From Annona cherimola (lineage: Eukaryota; Streptophyta; Magnoliopsida; Magnoliales; Annonaceae), in assembly GCA_030490835.1 (NCBI GenBank), contig CM059972.1, positions 57,951,563 through 58,015,562 of the forward strand: a stretch of DNA of 64,000 nt. Reading direction: 5' to 3'. This document shows, piece by piece, positions 41,613 to 54,684 of the stretch; the stretch's first letter is position 1; each line of letters begins with the position of its first letter. Under the pieces are notes generated by a model. It was not told where the DNA came from. It searched no databases and saw nothing but the letters and a program-made list of their open reading frames with translations. Made by a program: the position numbers and the translations under genes.

Positions 41613-44600
41613 TGTGGGAATTTTAATCTTTGAGATAGTATTCTTTAGTACATGAGTAGGCTGTATTTAGGGCAAATGTATGTTTTTTTAGCAAATGTAG
41701 GTTTTGTGTAATGATATGAATGGTTATTATAACTTGAATGAAATGCTTTTCATTTTAGTAAATTGAATGATATTATAAGATGACTTATGACATGAATTGT
41801 TTTAATTATTTACTACTGGATGGTTGAATGCAACATCATTAAAATGCATTATAAACTTGAGATAACATTAGCCTCACAAGTAAATGAAACTTACTTGTTA
41901 AATGAAACGTTAATCTCAAATTGATTTTTTCAATCATTAAAAATGGAAAGATTGTTATAAATGAATGGCGAATCAAGCACAATCTATATTTTGATGATTA
42001 ACAATTCACTTTGAGAAATTTTAAGGCACTAATATGTGTGTTGAGATGTGTTAAGGATTAGATACTTCAAGATTCAAAACTTGGCAAATCAAGTCAGGCG
42101 CCAAGTCGACTCAAGCATCAACTTAGGTCAAGTCGATACCGAAGTCGACTCCAACATCGACTTTAAAGGGGCATTTTTCGACAGTGTTGACAATGCAAAT
42201 GCATGAACAGGCTAAGTCGCAATCAAAGTTGACTTCACATACGACTTGGGTGAAGTCACATGTGATACCCAGACCCACGTAGGACCCTCACATATAAATT
42301 AGGCATGTATATGTGATTTATGCATGATTCAATTGATTGATTGATTATATATATATCTGTTATTGATTAAGAAAGGTGATTAAATTAATCACCATATCTC
42401 AAGGTGGGTCAATGTGACTAAAGTGACCTAATGAGGGTTAGAAAATGTGAATATATTAGGGATAATTATCTTATATATTATGGTTTAATTAATGGAGATT
42501 ATGTTGATAATTATGGAATTAAGGTGAAATTTGAAAGGTAAGCACATGATGAGGTGCCCAACCTTATAAATGAATTGAATTATGAAAATTTTGATGAGAT
42601 TAGGATCATAATTATTTATTTTCATCCAAATCCAAAAGATAATTTCAAATGGCTATAACTTATGCTTGAAAGGTCATTTTGAGATGAAATTTGTCATGAA
42701 CGGTTAAAATGATATGATGAATCTTATGAATGGGTTTGATTAAGCTAATTATCATGGAAAATTGCTTAATCACGAAAGGATGAAAGTGGTTGACTTTTGT
42801 TCATGAAAAGTGACATGCCATTAATGAACCGAAAATGACAAGTGACACGTGTCGATACGGAATTTGTTGAGCAAGATTTAAAGTCAACTAATTAAATGGG
42901 AAGTTGACTTTTGAATGATACATGGGACACGTGTCATCATAGGGTTCATTTGGAATCCATTCAATTAATGAAAAATCAACCCATTAATGAGTCAATTAAA
43001 GGGTTCATTGAGGTGGCACAAGGTGGGGATTTCTGGAGGATTTTTATATTTCCAAAAATTCAAAACAATCCATGAATTATCAAGGTGCTTAATGGCATGA
43101 GTGTAGGCTAGGTTGTAGAGCCATAAATGGCCAAGATGAGGTGGCCATATGGGATGTCCAAGGGGGCTTCCTTGAGTTGATTTTTGATATTTTAAGATGA
43201 AAAACTTAAGGAGCAAGCAAGGTGAAAAACTTAAGGTGCAAGCAAGAAAACACCTCTAGGGACGTTCCAAGCAAGTTAGAAAGAGAAAATAAAGAGAAAA
43301 AATGTCCAGCAGGTGGACATTCCAAAAGGGAAGAAAAAAAGAAGAAAAAAGAGAAGAAAAAAAGGGAAGAAAGAGAAGAGATTCAAGCTTGACAAGTTGG
43401 AAAGAGAAGACACCACTTCAAGTAAGATTGAATCAAGTTTGATTCATTTGATTCTAAGTTTTCCAACTTCATTCATGGGTCATAAATTTGATCCATTATG
43501 AACCCTAAATGATAGTTATGATGCCCTTTATTAGGGTACTAAATGATGATTGAATGAAAGGAATGGATTCAAGAGTTCAAGAGAGGTATACATGATTATA
43601 GGGTTGATTACAACCCATGTACCTAGCTAGAATTTTTGAGAAATTTCCAAATATGTTGCTGTTTTAAGCAGGTTCCATGTTTGGATTATGATTAATGATT
43701 ACATGATTTATATATGTTGGATTGGGCATGATTTAAGTACCTTAGAAAGGTAAAACCTAAAGTTGACAATATGATGGAAATTTTACTCTTTTGAGATGGG
43801 TATGGGACATGAATTAAATCAAGTGATACATAGATGAATTAAAGGGTAAAATACCCTAAAGTTAGGGCACATGAGACATCCAAGAAGGGTTGGAAACAAT
43901 TTCCACAAATCTGATTTTTTGGACCATATGATATGGACGTCCAAGGGTGGCCAAGATGTGCATGAAAAGTTGCTGTTTTGGACAACTTAAATTATGGACT
44001 TTAAATCCATGTAAATACCCTAAATATGGGACAAGAAAAGTACATTTAAGAATGAAAATTAAGGAGGTAAAAATCTGTTTTGAAACATATGTCCATAGGG
44101 AAGTTGAAAGTGGGAAAGAATGGTAACAAAGTTGTTGTTTTGGAATCATGTGATTAAGGGATTTTAATTCTATAAAAATATCCTAAATTATGTGCTAATT
44201 AAGTTTTTTAATTATGCTAAAATAGAGGGCAAGTTGTTGTTTTGAAATAAATTGAAAAACAAATAATATATGTGTAGTTAAAAGGGTGCACATAAAGGGT
44301 ATGTAAGGTAAGGATGAGAAATGCCTAAGTATGATTTGCTAAAATGAAAAAATGGATGGAAATGTGGATTAAATGAAAGGATTATGATATGTTGAAATAT
44401 TTACCCTAAAAAAGGGTATTAAAAATGGAATGAATGAATGATGCGATGTATAAGCTATGTTGATATGTATCAACACCTGACTTGAAAGACAAGTAGGTTA
44501 AGCTACTTTAACGTAAATCCAAATGGATTCATATACGTTGGATAACCCTAAGGGATGCCAGCATTTGAAGTTGATGCATATAAATGAACTAATTTTCATT

Positions 44601-45382
44601 TATCTAGGCAAAGGGAAGGAAAAGTATGGAAGAAGGAGGTTAAGGCTATCTCAGGTACAAGTGAACTTTCCAAAATATTGATTTCCTCCTATGCGTTGAA
44701 ATGATTTAAGATGTTTATGTCTCTGCTTTTATGAATTTTTACAAGTGGGCAAGCACAAGTTTTGAAAATGATGACTTTAATGAAAAACCTTAAAGATTGC
44801 TTCAAGGGAAGCAAGTAACACTTTTTAAGATAATTATTTTATCACAAGTGTTGCAAAGATTATGAATGATTTATGATGATGGTTTTAAGAATTTGCTTAC
44901 AAGTAAACAAGTTCTTCATGTTGCTATTTCCAAAGGATTTCACGCTTTATGCTGATGGTTTTAAGAATTTGCTTACAAGTAAGCAAGTTCTTTATGATGC
45001 TATTTTCAAAATCATTTTATAAGAAAAAGGAAGTTTTGCCCTTTTTCACAAAGCAATATTTGCAAATAAGTTTTGAGTTTACTCCTACGAGATTTTGTGA
45101 AAAACAACTATGTTTATAAAAGAAAATGAAAAAGGGATTTAATTTATAGAAAAAGATGAGTTTTTTCTATGCCATGATATTAATACATAAACGAGGACAC
45201 TCAAACATAAACGATAATTTGGACATAGTCCATATATTTGAAATGATGTTAGAAAAGATTTGATTTCCTCAAAGAGGAAAATGTTTCGAAAATGTTTACA
45301 TGGATGATTCTAAAGGAGTTTAACAATGGCCAACCCGATAAGTTGATTTCATAAAATTATTTAATTTTGGATTGCTAAAATA

Positions 45383-46019
45383 GGGACGCAATCTCCTGCG
45401 CCCGGGAGCAGGCAGCGCTCCCTGCTCCCGGGTGCATATACTTATTTTTTTTATTTTTTTTTCAAAAATTTTTCATAGAACTGTTAATCTAGGTGTAGTT
45501 AACATGTGTATAAATTTTTAACATTTTTGAAGTATTTTAGAAATAAATACACCTAGATTATACACATGTTAAATACACCTATATTAACATTTTAAAAAAA
45601 ATTTCAAAAAAAAATAAAAAAAGAGGTGTGTGCGCCCGGTAGCAGGGAGCGCTGCTTGCTCCCGGGCGCATATACTTATTTTTTTTATTTTTTTTTCAAA
45701 AATTTTTCATAGAACTGTTAATATAGGTGTAGTTAACATGTGTATAAATTTTTACCATTTTTGGAGTATTTTAGATATTTATTTTTTATTTTTGAAAATC
45801 AGTGGCATTTTAGGTAATTTTAAATTATGAAAATGCCACTAATTTTCAAAAATCAAAAATAAATATCTAAAATACCCCAAAAATGGTAAAAATTTATACA
45901 CATGTTAAATATACCTATATTAATATTTTAAAAAAAATTCAAAAAAAATAAAAAAAAGAGGTGTGTGCGCTCGGGAGCAAGGAGCGCTGCCTGCTCCCGG
46001 GCGCAGGAGATTGCGTCCC
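45383..46019. mobile_element. foldback MULE (Mutator-like MITE), TSD GCTAAAATA
   Basis: Perfect 9-bp duplications GCTAAAATA lie at 45374-45382 and 46020-46028, the Mutator signature. Terminal inverted repeats start GGGACGCAATCTCCTGCGCC and are identical for 39 bp. Each end also contains its own hairpin (GGGAGCAGG...CCTGCTCCC). A third copy of the GCGC/CCCGGG motif sits in the centre (about 45630-45670), followed by a repeat of the AT-rich arm (CATATACTTATTTTTTTTAT at about 45426 and 45669). The element thus looks like two units merged at a shared end. No transposase. Confidence 0.9.
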
Positions 46020-47139
46020 GCTAAAATAGCATACAAAAGGTTATGCAAGCCTCTTTCTATGTAAAAACGACAAGAAGGATGTGTGGAGAAGGATATGATA
46101 TCAGGATGAATAAAAAGAGAATGATGCAATTACATAACTTTTGTGGGCAAAAAGGCCCCGAAATGAAAACAAAGAAAATGATTATGAAATACATTGTTTA
46201 TTCTTGAAAACTCAAAAGCTTTGAAGTTTCCTTATCATAATAATTTCAAGGTTTATTTCAAGAATTATTTTTTTTAAAGATTATTTTCTCAAACATCTCA
46301 AATGCTTATCAAAATATTTTACTTAAAATATTTCTAAAAGTATTTAAGGATGGTCATCCAAAAACTAGATTTCAAATGATAACTTGTTTAAAGTGGGTGC
46401 ACTCACTTTACAAGTTCACACAGACTGTGGTCTGTGATGTTTTTAAGATGGTTTAAAAGGACACGGGCTACGGTCTGTGATATTTTAAACCACACGGACT
46501 ACGGTCTGGGATTTTCAAGAGATCATGCTAGAATAAGGATATCTATAACGATGTATGGTGCGCCAGAACAAGGAATAGGTCGGTTGTAGAGTACGGTCGG
46601 AGATGGACCGAGGCCCACTCTACATATGGCCAAGTCGCTAAGAGATGGCAGGAGGCCAGTGGCGCCCTCCTTGAGATGGGAGAAGGATTAAGGAACAGCT
46701 GCCTGGTTAGCGTGCTGTTAAGGATTTTCTTCCAAAAGGTAGAATGATCACTTGTTAAGTATCATTACTGGATGGGGAGATATGCATTTGCATATGTTTT
46801 GCTTTTGAAAACCCCAAAGATTGGGTCATAAAAGCGTTTATTTGAAAAATTATCCTAAATGGGATTTTATGAGCCTGCGCAAAAAGGATTACCCTAAAAA
46901 TACAATGTTTTACACAAAAAGTATAAATATCAAGGATGAGATAAAATATTTTTATGCAAATGCTCTCATGAAAAAGGATTATGTGTTTTCGTCTCATTTT
47001 CTATAAATAAGCCCCAAAATTAGGATTACGAAAAAGGTTTTATGTCATATTTCCTATAAACAAGCCCAGGATGGGAATTATGAAAAACAGTTTATATGGA
47101 AAATATTTTATATGTCTTGTTCGCTATAAACAAGCCTCA

Positions 47140-47560
47140 AGATAGGGATTATGAAAAAGGATTTATGTGGAAAAATCATTTCAGACATAAAAATGTTTAT
47201 TGTCAAAAGGATTTATATGGAATAATGTTTTAGGACATACGAATGTCCGTTTCCAAAAGAATTTATGTGGAAAAATATTTTTGAACATAAAAATGTCCAT
47301 TGCCGAAAAAAGCTTAAGTGCAAAATGTTTTGGACATAAGAATGTCCATTGCCAAAAAGGATTTATACGAAAAATATTTTAGGATATATGAATGTCTGTT
47401 GCCAAAAAGGGCTTATGTCAAAAGATATTTAGGATATAAAAAAGTATGTTGCCACGAAAGTTTATGTCAAGATGTTTTTGGACATAAAATGTCCCCTGAC
47501 TAAAAGGATTTATGAGAAAAATAGTTTGGACGTAAAAACATCCATTGGCAAAAGAAGGTT
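47140..47560. repeat. ~52-62-bp tandem repeat in element F
   Basis: About seven degenerate units, each with AAAAGGATTTATGTGGAAAA followed by GGACATAAAAATGTCCATTG. The segment GGACATAAAAATGTCC is itself an inverted repeat (GGACAT...ATGTCC), so each unit can form a small hairpin. Weak frames across it are artefacts. Confidence 0.7.
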
Positions 47561-49685
47561 TTATGTAAAATATCTTGGAATATTATAAATGTTCACACAA
47601 GACCAATGAGAATTACCTAAAAAGAGTAAAATGCATATGTTTTTCCTTTGAAAGCCCAAACGTGGCATTCAAAAGGTTTTAAAGATGTTTATGAAAATAT
47701 TTTAAAGGAAAGTCTTGCCCTAAAAAATAAAATGCTTGCTTACTAAGTTATCACTCACGTTTTGCTTTTTCAAACCTTAGACAGGTGCAAGGAAGCTCAA
47801 GAGGTCGAGAACCTGAGCATCTAAAGAAAGGTATGAGATGATATATAAGTATGGGCTAAAATGATTAGCCATGACAAATGGAATGGTATGCCTTAAAGTT
47901 TTAAGTTGGCGTATGTGAACTGATTTAAAGTTCTAAGTTCTATGTGAACTGATGGTTAGATATATGTATGGAATAAAAATATCATGATTACGTCAAGAGG
48001 ACCTTTAATATAGAAGAACAAGTTAAGATGTTATGAATAATATGTGCAATTGATGACAACTGCCAAGTTGTAGGATCATGAATAGGAATATGGATGAAAG
48101 GGGAGTCAAAAGGTATTTTTAAAATAATAAGTGCAACGATTTACAAATGTATCATTGCTTTTGATATGAATGAAGTAAAATGTAAAGAAATGATACGATG
48201 AAGGAAAAAGAATGAAATGAAAAAAAATTTGTACGAGATCCAATTAAGAACCTACCGCGTGATCATGGCAACAATCCTGATTCACATTTACCAATCAATA
48301 AGATCTTGGAATAAGGCTCAAGATGTGATGTCTCGGGTTGGGGCCGCCATATCGCAACCCAAGTTGACTCCGTCAGCAACTTGAGGTATCTTAAGGGGTC
48401 CAAAGCTAAATCTGACAAATTCAAGTCGCAACCGAAGTCGACTCCGATATATGACTTAGGCGAATTCGCACATGAAGTCAACTCAGACATGCGACTTGAG
48501 TGGAGTTGCAAACCAAGTCGACCCCAATATTCAACTTGAACAGATGATGCTCAAATCATGAAGTTTTAAGCTCAAGGATGATAAGTTTAACTCAAGAAAA
48601 ATTATACTATCATGACTTAATTTCCAAGACAATATCATTCAAAAATGCTCAAAAGATCTTGACCAAATTCAATATTCAAAAAACTTTAAAAGCCCACATA
48701 TACAAGTGAAGACTTATGAAGATGAATCATGAAGAAATAATGGCAATTACACTAATGGATTAAGATTACACTATGTCAAGGTTCCAATGAACTAAGTAGT
48801 GAGTGAAGTCGTAACCCAAGTCGACTTCACCTGCGACTTGAGTCAAGTCTGAGATCAAGTCGAACCGAAATGGAACTAACTGAAGAGCTGAAGACCGAAG
48901 TCGCAACTCAAGTCGACTCCAGTCTGCGACTTGGGCAAAGTCACACTCGAGGTTAACTCCAAGTGTGACTTGAGTCGCAATGGTTAGAAAAATTCAAACT
49001 TTGTCACATTAAATACGTGTCACCCACCACCAAATATTCAAATTTACTCCTCTCCTATTTAATACACATCAATGAAAAGGAAAAGGTTAGCAAGAGTATT
49101 AAGTAAGTTTCACCTTCCAACTTTCTAGCATTTAAGTGCTCATTAAGGAGACCTACAAGAAGAAATTTGTTTTTTGACTGCAAATGCTCAAGTATACATC
49201 CTTCAATCATTCTACAAATTCTTCCATGAGCTGTAAAACTGCCTACACAACTTTAAAGTGTAGAATTCTGTTTTCATTCTTTTATTTGTAATTCCACTTG
49301 ATTTGGTATTGGAGACTAAGACCAAGTGAAGGCTAAGTAGTGTATGGTAGGAGTGTGACTCATCACCTACTTGTGCAAAAATTATAAAGGCCCCCCTAGA
49401 GCCAGAATTTAAAAGAGAACAAGTGCTTTAACTATATTTCTATTGGAATTATGAAACCTTAGGTACAAGGGTGTTTTCTTGGAGGAGTGGAGTAGGGAGG
49501 GTTGTCCCAAACCACTATAATTTCTTATATTTTCTTTTGTTTGTTCTACTTGCTATCATATTCTCCACTTTCTTATTCAAGGGGACTTAGTTTACAACGG
49601 GGTTACAATTAATACACCGAAATAATTTTTGAGAACTCAATTCACGTCTCCCCTCTTGGGTTGTGTCGTAAGCTCGAGACCAACA

Positions 49686-50870
49686 AAAATACTGTGCAGA
49701 CCAGCATTCAGCCTCCTCCTATCGACACCAATAATTTTGAGATCAAACTTATGGTAATCTAAATGCTACAATCTATCGGGTAATTTAGAGGTTTGTCGTT
49801 TGAAGATCCACACCACCATCTCCGTAATTTTCTATAGATAATGAATACATTCAAGTAGCATAGAGTTTCGAATGAAGCAATGAGGATAAGAACTTTTCTA
49901 TTCTCCCATAGGGAAAGAGCTTTGGAGTGGCTTGACTCTTTGTCACCCAACTCTATTAACACATAAAATGGCTTGGCACAAAATTTTCTTAAAAAATATT
50001 TTCTTCCCGCCAAGCTAGCCAAACCCAGGATGGATATAATATCATTTAAGCAGCATGATGATGGAACTCTATCTGAGGCATGGGATTGTTTCAAGGATCT
50101 ACTTCGTAGATGCCCTCATCATGGGATACAACCATGGGTGTAGTTCTAAATATTTTACAACGATCTCCAGAATTCAACACGTCATATGGTGGATTATCTT
50201 CTAATGGGTCATTGCTCAAAAAAAGCTATAGGGATTCCTAAGCTCTTCTGGAAAATATAACAGCAAATACTTATCAACTACCTTCGGATAGAAGCAAGAG
50301 TGGGGGTCTACTTCAACTTGATGCAGTTTCTTCTATTAAGAACCATGTTGATGCTCTATCAAAGCAAATTCAATGTTTATTAGTATTTGCTAATATTAGT
50401 GCAATCGGGACTTTATCTTCATCATCTACTGAATATTACACATGGTATGGCAATTTTGGTCATCTCTGTGATTAGTACGACTCCAATCAGGAGTCAATCA
50501 ATTATAATGATAACTTCTAGCGAAACCAAGGCATATTCAAATGCTTATAATCCGAGGTGGAGGAATCATCTGAACTTCTCATGGAATAATCAAGATGCAT
50601 CGCAACAAGTGAGGCCAATTCTGCCATGTCAACAATAGCCCACGTGCCTAGCTCTTCTTGCTCCACCAACATTAGAAGAAAAAAATCTAATTTGGAGGAT
50701 ACATTCATGCAATTTATGTAGTCGCAGATCACCACAAATAGAAATTTAGAGGCATGAATCGGGCAGCTTGTTTCAGCAATAAATAGTTGCCCTCCAGGCA
50801 CAATACAGAGTGACACTAAACCAAATCTTAAGGGCAAAAGCAATGAGCAGGTTCAAGCCATCACTTTACA
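49686..50870 (+). pseudogene. Ty3/gypsy gag (element J), 5' part missing
   Basis: Starting inside gag at NTVQTSIQPPPIDTNNFEI, it reads LSFEDPHHHLRNFL, RERALEWLDSLSPNSIN, FLKKYFLPAKLAKPRMDI, DLLRRCPHHGIQPWV, then a zinc-finger-like CTWYGNFGHLCD.Y region (50440) and MTSSETKAYSNAYNPRWRNH. Many stops are present. The N-terminal gag lies beyond relic D, which inserted here. It is a close relative of A and E. Confidence 0.8.
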
Positions 50871-51740
50871 AAGTAGCAAGGAGTTGCATGCTAATACCCT
50901 ACAAAGAAGATAGTTACAATCTCATTGATGTTCAAGATGTAAAGGAAGAAAAAACTGTAAAATTTTCTCAACACGAGGCACTAGACGCTCCTCCCATCAT
51001 CCAAAGACCACTGTCATCATTTTCTCAAAGATTAGAGAAGCAAAAGAAGGATGGTCAATTCAAGAAATTCCTAAAGATGTTGAAATAGTTGCACATTAAC
51101 ATACCCTTAGTTGAAGTTCTTGAACAAATGCCAATTTATGCAAAATTTATTAAGGACATCTTCACTAGGAAGAGGTGGTTAACTGAGTTTGAAATTGTGG
51201 CGCTTTCCGAGGAGTGCAGTGCAATTATACAGAGGAAGCTACCTCCAAAGCGAAAAAATCCTAGGAGCTTTACTATACCTTGCACAATTTGAAATTATCA
51301 TTTTGAAAAAGATCTATGTGATCTTGGTGCAGGCATTAATCTGATGTCAAAGTCAGTTTCTAGAAAACTTGGTGTTAGCGAAGTAAGGCTAACCACAATT
51401 ACTCTCCAGTTGGAAGACAGGAGTCTTACATATCCTGAAGGCATCCTTGAAAATGTATTGGTCTAAGTTAATAAATTTATCTTCCCTGTAGATTTCATGG
51501 TTATAGATTATGAGGAGGATGTGAACATACCTATTATATTTGCGAGACCATTTCTGGCTACTGCAGAGGCTATCATTGATGTGAAGTGTGGCAAATTAAC
51601 ATCAAGTGTGGGGGATGAAACGGAAAGTTTCAACATATATCGAGCTACAAATGATGATGATTCAATCTTACAATGTATGCTAATTAATGCAATTAATCCA
51701 CCCCATGCTTCTACAAGTAATTTAAAGAAGCATTGAGTGG
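50871..51740 (+). pseudogene. gag tail and aspartic protease (element J)
   Basis: Frames include SSFSQRLEKQKKDGQFKKFL, HINIPLVEVLEQMPIYAKFI and LTEFEIVALSEECSAIIQRK. After a TGA (about 51292) the protease core reads DLCDLGAGINLMSKSVSRKL, in which the usual DLGAS is DLGAG. Then comes YEEDVNIPIIFARPFLATAE, with the usual ILG changed to IFA. It ends at 51736. Several stops break it. As in A, no RT or integrase follows. Confidence 0.8.
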
Positions 51741-53128
51741 CCTGGGGACGAACGGAGGAGAAATTGCAGTTACAAGTCAATATAGCCATGAATTTGTTGC
51801 CTTCTCATGATGAAAAGATTTTTAACATGTAGAAAATGAAAATGATGAGAAAAGCCAACTATAGGATGCAATGGATAGACGAGTTGGGATTGAGTAATCC
51901 AACTATCACGTTGGTTGTGGATGATAAACTCAGCGTTGAATGGGAGGCTACCCGCTATCCTTTTCATTTTTGTTCCAAGGCATCAATCTATGATCTATCA
52001 TATGTGCCTTGAAGTAGGGTATCCTGAAAAGATCATCTATCCTGAGAGCATATAAGCCAGTGGGGTCTGACGCTGCATTTAGTCAATTCTCATCCATTTG
52101 GTTGGATGATCTTCAAAATTTTTGTGCATTCATAAACCCCCAATGGTTTGGAGTGACTAGAGACTACTAAAGTCTCAATTTCATCATTCCAAGGAGCATC
52201 CAATTCAAGTTGAAATTTCCCATACTTGAAGTGAAAAAAAAAAGAAGTTGTCATCAAGACAAGTTTTAGATTATCTATATATCATCATGCTTGATATGGG
52301 TTTTAATTTGGGAGTTCGAGTTCAAAAGAGAGTTGTAAAGAATTTTTTATAAAAAAAAACTAAAGTCACAAGTCAGTTTTCTCTCCAACTGGTGAAGCTC
52401 AATTCTAATATAAGCAATTCATGACAAGACAATTCAAGGTGTGGTTAACGGATAAAGAAGAGCAAGATGGTAATCTCTATTGCTTTTCAAGGAAATTCAA
52501 GTTCAACTAATGCAAATTGCCTTTATCATGAGCAAGCCGAAAGTCTAACTTATTTCTAAGTGCTAATTGATCAACTAGAGAAAGGGTTAGTAGTCCTTTA
52601 TATTTCTATGCAATCTAAGGCCAAAAGATGGAACCCCCGGTGTGAAAGTTCATTTCCAGTGGAAGCAAGAAATTTTGCAACTAGCAAAGTCGGCACCCCA
52701 GCACCGATTTGGTAATGCCCCGGCGCCAATGCAGACCATGATTAGCCCGTCGAGTTGGACGTTTAAACCCTAAACCCATCTCCTCCTTAATCATTTCCCT
52801 CTCATTCGATGCTGCCTCCTTCTCCTCTTCTACTTATAAAACCCAAACCCTAACCTCCCAAAACCACCATCAATCCCTACATCTTCTATTTCCCTGTTCT
52901 ATCTCTCCATTCCCTCTCTCATCTCTCTCATTTTTCTCATTCCACCTCTCCAATCTCCATAAATCTCCACAATTCCTTGTTTTTCATCACTCTCACCTTT
53001 CCCCGTCATTACCCTTCCTTTTTCCCTCATTTCTTCCATTTTTCTTCTCCCGTTCTCATCCTCGCTCCCAGCCACCTGTCCGAGTTCGCTACCAGTCTCG
53101 TCGACGCGATCTTGCCGCACTAGAGTAT
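51741..53128 (+). other. post-protease region and promoter-like leader of element J
   Basis: A short conserved stretch (DELGLSNPTITLVVDDKLSV, then EWEATRYPF, with the GGGAGGCTACCC motif at about 51944) ends the coding part. The rest is non-coding. Near the end come CGGCGCC (52730), AAACCCTAAACCC (52765-52777), TATAAAA (52835-52841) and AAACCCTAA (52845-52853), followed by a long CT-rich leader. The layout parallels the leader of the extra ORF in A. The ORF itself would start after 53128, where element E has inserted (flank AGTAT). The minus-strand frame at 52899-53120 is a shadow of the CT-rich tract. Confidence 0.5.
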
Positions 53129-54513
53129 TGATAACTCATGAAAATACGAGTTATCATGGCTCATTTCAGACTAGTTTTGCATGTTAGTCCAAGAGAATGT
53201 GGTTAATTTGCACCCATTTAGCTTAGTTTTCATTCACTTTGCATTTTAGGTACAACACGTAGTTTTTATGCATTTTTAGTGTAAACCAAGGCAAACCTTG
53301 TGAACTTCCGGTTGTAGCACTAACATGTCATCATTTATAAGTACATTTATTGAGTGTTAGTTGGTTTTGCAGGAAAGATGGGTGGCTAACCGCTTTGGAA
53401 TATGACGGGACGAAGAATGGAGCAAATTGAGAAAACAAGCTTACTAGCGCCCCGACGTCGACCTATGGCGCCTAGGCGCCACTTCACCGTACAGGAACTC
53501 ACCAGAAACCCTTAAGTCAACAACGGCGCGATCCCCACACATGTGCATTTCGGCACGTGTCTCGTGCTAAGTTCAAGGGGGTATAAATATACACTTAGGG
53601 TTCATTTGGGAAAAGAAGAGAACACGTGAGGAGCAGCCAAGGGGGGAGAAAAGAAGGGACTTCCAAGTAAAGAACACCTGAAGAGGAGAATCAACTTCAT
53701 TGGTGGAAACTAGTAAGTTTTAGCTTCTCTTTCTTGTTCTCTACATATTTTCCTTTTCTCTTTTGTTGGGAATGTATTCACATTGGGTTTAATGGGTTTA
53801 ACTCGATGTTTATGAGCTAAACTTCAATAGATAGGAGGTTGAGATGATTTGATGCCTAAACTATATTATTTTAGTTCTTGATGATTCAAATATGAGTATT
53901 TAATTATTTTATAGTGTTGTGTGAATTTAACCTTACACGTGATGTTTAATGCTTTTTATAAGCCTGGCTACCTTGTAAAATGTTTTAGTTGCTGAATTCA
54001 TCTTCGGAAGGAGAGAATCTAAGCAAGGTTCATGTGTAAGGAATAGGTTTCTCTCTTGGTGAATGGAGAATGTTTAACGGATAGGAATATACTGTTAAAC
54101 CCTATGTAGTCATGAGCAGGTTACGTTTAGATCAATAGCAATTGGATGTTGGGTAATTAGTTTTATGTGTGTTGGACGACATATTTAAAGATTATTGAAC
54201 TTAGACTCGGAATTCCCTGCACAATCTCTACTGAAAAGGAACCAATTTAATATAGTTTAGAGTCAAGGATTCCTAACTATCCCATAATTATGCTCTTCCG
54301 TTACACTTTCTCTCATTCCTTTTTACTTATCTTGTATACTCAATTACATTTGTGACAATTCTTTCCAACAATCAAAGGCAATTGAAGTAATCGACATAAC
54401 TAGTTTAGACAAATTCCTCATGGGAACGATACTCTACTAACCTTATATTACTTGATCGACACGTATACTTGCATGAAAATGAGCATTTTAATTACACATA
54501 TATGCAGCTCTCA
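53129..54513 (+). repeat. 5' LTR of gypsy element E
   Basis: It starts TGATAACTCATG with the inverted repeat partner CGAGTTATCA, and ends GCAGCTCTCA before a primer site. It contains TGGCGCCTAGGCGCCA at 53466-53481 and TCATGGGAACGATACTCTAC near the end, all matched in the LTR of A. The length is 1385 bp. The flank AGTAT at 53124-53128 would be the target duplication. The 3' LTR is absent because the element is cut near 60000. Confidence 0.85.
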
Positions 54514-54519
54514 ATTTTT

Positions 54520-54538
54520 TGGCGTCGTTGCCAGGGAT
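54520..54538 (+). promoter_or_regulatory. primer binding site, tRNA-Asp type, element E
   Basis: TGGCGTCGTTGCCAGGGAT differs at two positions from the complement of the tRNA-Asp 3' end. It lies 6 bp after the LTR end. Confidence 0.8.
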
Positions 54539-54684
54539 TTTCGTGCTAACTAATTATTGTTATTCCTATTGCTTTTTTGTACAAATTTGTAATTATATTC
54601 CATTGTATAAATCCGTTAGTTCTATACATTTTCTAGTTTAGCACATTTGAATTGGTCATTGCAAGGCTTATTGCTTTTGCATGC

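Larger units (their letters stand above)
42261..48351 (+). mobile_element. 6.1-kb LTR-like element F, decayed TSD
   Basis: It starts TGTGATACCCAGACCC and ends GGGGCCGCCATA. The flanks TCACA (42256-42260) and TCGCA (48352-48356) are a 5-bp duplication with one change. Joining them restores the GAAGTCGCA pattern of the surrounding LTR. No gag or pol frame is present, so it is probably a solo LTR or LTR-only element. It holds a MULE (45383-46019), a ~70-bp duplication (about 44875-45005), three copies of ACGG-type ACTACGGTCTG (46420-46515), and a ~52-62-bp tandem array (47140-47560). It is homologous to G. Confidence 0.75.
41613..49685 (+). repeat. 3' LTR of copia relic D, split by element F
   Basis: It starts TGTGGGAATT and ends CTCGAGACCAACA, like the LTR of C1 (which ends GGGACCAACA in element direction). 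Excluding F (42261-48351) and its duplication it is about 1.98 kb. GTCGAC-type repeats lie on both sides of F, about 42090-42250 and 48355-48560, and again near 48800-48970. The bases after it (49686 onward) are gag of gypsy element J, so D had inserted into J. The 5' LTR of D is missing. Confidence 0.8.

Noticed and set aside
52899..53120. 73-aa minus-strand ORF rich in Met, Arg, Glu and Lys
   Set aside because: Shadow of a CT-rich leader; periodic low-complexity composition.
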